From contig NZ_JABFDH010000003.1 of the NCBI RefSeq assembly GCF_013403975.1, positions 434,001-498,000 of the forward strand: a stretch of 64,000 bases of DNA, given 5' to 3'. Below, one piece after another: positions 63,102-64,000 of the stretch. How positions within the stretch are numbered: position 1 is the stretch's first letter; each line of letters starts with the position of its first letter. The notes under the pieces were generated by a model. That model did not search any database. It saw only the letters and a list, made by a program, of their open reading frames with translations, and was not told the DNA's origin. The DNA is from Winogradskyella ursingii. Its GTDB lineage: Bacteria > Bacteroidota > Bacteroidia > Flavobacteriales > Flavobacteriaceae. A program made the position numbers and the translations under genes.

Positions 63102-64000
63102 AAGGTTGTTACATCCATAGTGCAGTTTCAATTTCGGCACAAGATTCGTTTGATGCTAAAAGTTTTGATTTTAAAATTTTAGAGAATACTGTTGAAAAAG
63201 CTACTGCCATTCATCCAAATTACCGTGATTTTATTCCACCAGCAGCGTCTAGGCGAATGGCTACAGGCGTTAAAATGGGAGTTACTGCAGCGAAAAGAGC
63301 TTTGCAACTCGCTAATTTAGAACAGCCAGATGCAATTATTACTGGCTCAGGAATGGGCTGTATCGAGGACACTGAAAAATTTCTAAACAGCATTATTGCG
63401 AACAACGAAGAGTTTTTGACACCAACACCATTCATACAATCTACTCACAACACCGTTGGTGCACAAATCGCATTGGGCTTAAAATGCAAAGCTTATAATA
63501 ATACCTTTGTTCACGGAAGTTTGTCGTTTGAGTCCGCATTGATAGATGCAAAACAATTGTTTCAAGAAAATGAAGCACAAAACATTTTAGTTGGAGGTGT
63601 TGAGGAATTGGGAAAAGAATTTGTGGATTATGTCCTAATGATGGAAACCAGCAGTAACCAAGGTATAAAAGTGCCTTTTGGCGAAGGAGCGTCATTTTTC
63701 GTATTGTCTTCAGAACCAAAACTTGGTGCTGTAAACATTCATGATATTGAGACCATCAGCTTGGCATCAGAAAATGATATCATTGAAAGAATGAAAGTCT
63801 TTTTGAGTAACAACAATTTGACATCAGAAAAAGTCGATGCAATCATATTCGGCAATAATGGTGATTCCTTTGATTCTTATTATAACAACCTTGCCTCTAC
63901 ACTATTTGAAGAAAATACTCAATTGCAATACAAGAATATAAGTGGCGAATTCTATACCGTTTCGGCATTTGGGCTTTTTATGGCGACCAAAATCCTTGAG
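63098..64000 (+). CDS. Ketosynthase-like protein without catalytic Cys/His, partial
   Basis: The frame opens at the ATG at 63098 (overlapping the upstream stop) and remains open for 301 codons to the window end. It is homologous to ketosynthases (GSGMGCIEDTEKF, ASRRMATGVKMG, NILVGGVEEL). But the position of the active-site Cys is occupied by VHGSLSF (TFVHGSLSFESAL), and the last GHT motif by GEFYTVSAFG. Both losses fit a chain-length-factor or KSbeta role. The end of the gene lies outside the window. Confidence 0.78.
   Translation, partial: MKGCYIHSAVSISAQDSFDAKSFDFKILENTVEKATAIHPNYRDFIPPAASRRMATGVKMGVTAAKRALQLANLEQPDAIITGSGMGCIEDTEKFLNSIIANNEEFLTPTPFIQSTHNTVGAQIALGLKCKAYNNTFVHGSLSFESALIDAKQLFQENEAQNILVGGVEELGKEFVDYVLMMETSSNQGIKVPFGEGASFFVLSSEPKLGAVNIHDIETISLASENDIIERMKVFLSNNNLTSEKVDAIIFGNNGDSFDSYYNNLASTLFEENTQLQYKNISGEFYTVSAFGLFMATKILE

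Overview
The window is a low-GC stretch (my impression is about 35% GC) from a chromosome of the Bacteroidota, most likely family Flavobacteriaceae. The evidence is a type IX secretion C-terminal sorting domain, a SusC-like plug module, menaquinone genes of flavobacterial type, many starts without a Shine-Dalgarno sequence, TAnnTTTG-type -7 promoter boxes, and a flexirubin/aryl-polyene pigment locus with a tyrosine ammonia-lyase. The genus cannot be fixed from the sequence. There is no prophage, IS transposase, CRISPR array or rRNA operon, and no gene-free stretch longer than about 300 bases.

Layout. 1-6557: a truncated membrane protein, rsmE, a thioredoxin-like lipoprotein, a DUF4159 protein, a SpoU/TrmH methyltransferase preceded by a 7-bp tandem repeat, two tandem AI-2E-type permeases and a THUMP-like methyltransferase. 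6547-12775: the four-gene ligase-associated DNA-repair operon (exonuclease, ATP-dependent ligase, Lhr-like helicase, PdeM phosphoesterase) on the minus strand. It is split between helicase and PdeM by a small GIY-YIG endonuclease gene bracketed by two copies of an imperfect palindromic repeat. 12839-19351: an unknown protein, three tRNAs (Arg, Pro, Ser) with a terminator, a 7TM-HD phosphodiesterase, thiolase, an NlpC/P60 hydrolase and a TPR protein. 19379-33265: gyrA, clpC, a small STAS-like protein, hutH, nnr, a T9SS cargo protein, holA, an HsdR-N nuclease domain protein, a glycosyltransferase and an OmpA lipoprotein.

33341-36014: a SusC-plug/von Willebrand A fusion protein beside a small paralogue whose metal site is lost. 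36105-48896: menaquinone synthesis, with menE, a CPBP protease and menC in one unit, then menA and menB, then menD, menF and a menI-like thioesterase. Between these lie a sterol-desaturase-like protein, an SDR, a metallo-beta-lactamase fold hydrolase, a second STAS-like protein, a CvfB-like S1 protein and DUF2853. menH and menG are not seen. 48959-53180: an alpha/beta hydrolase, a GNAT, a YtxH protein, a membrane-anchored kinase-like protein and a nitronate monooxygenase.

53247-64000 (cut by the window end): the pigment cluster. It has a flavin halogenase/monooxygenase-like enzyme divergent from a tightly packed operon: tyrosine ammonia-lyase, FabG-type reductase, LpxL-type acyltransferase, FabZ-like dehydratase, thioesterase, ketosynthase, O-methyltransferase, short ketosynthase-like factor, acyl carrier protein, second ketosynthase, and a ketosynthase-like protein without the catalytic cysteine. 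Together these would make a 4-hydroxycinnamoyl starter and extend it into an aryl polyene acid. The dialkylresorcinol genes, starter ligase and exporter expected for a flexirubin locus are not in view.
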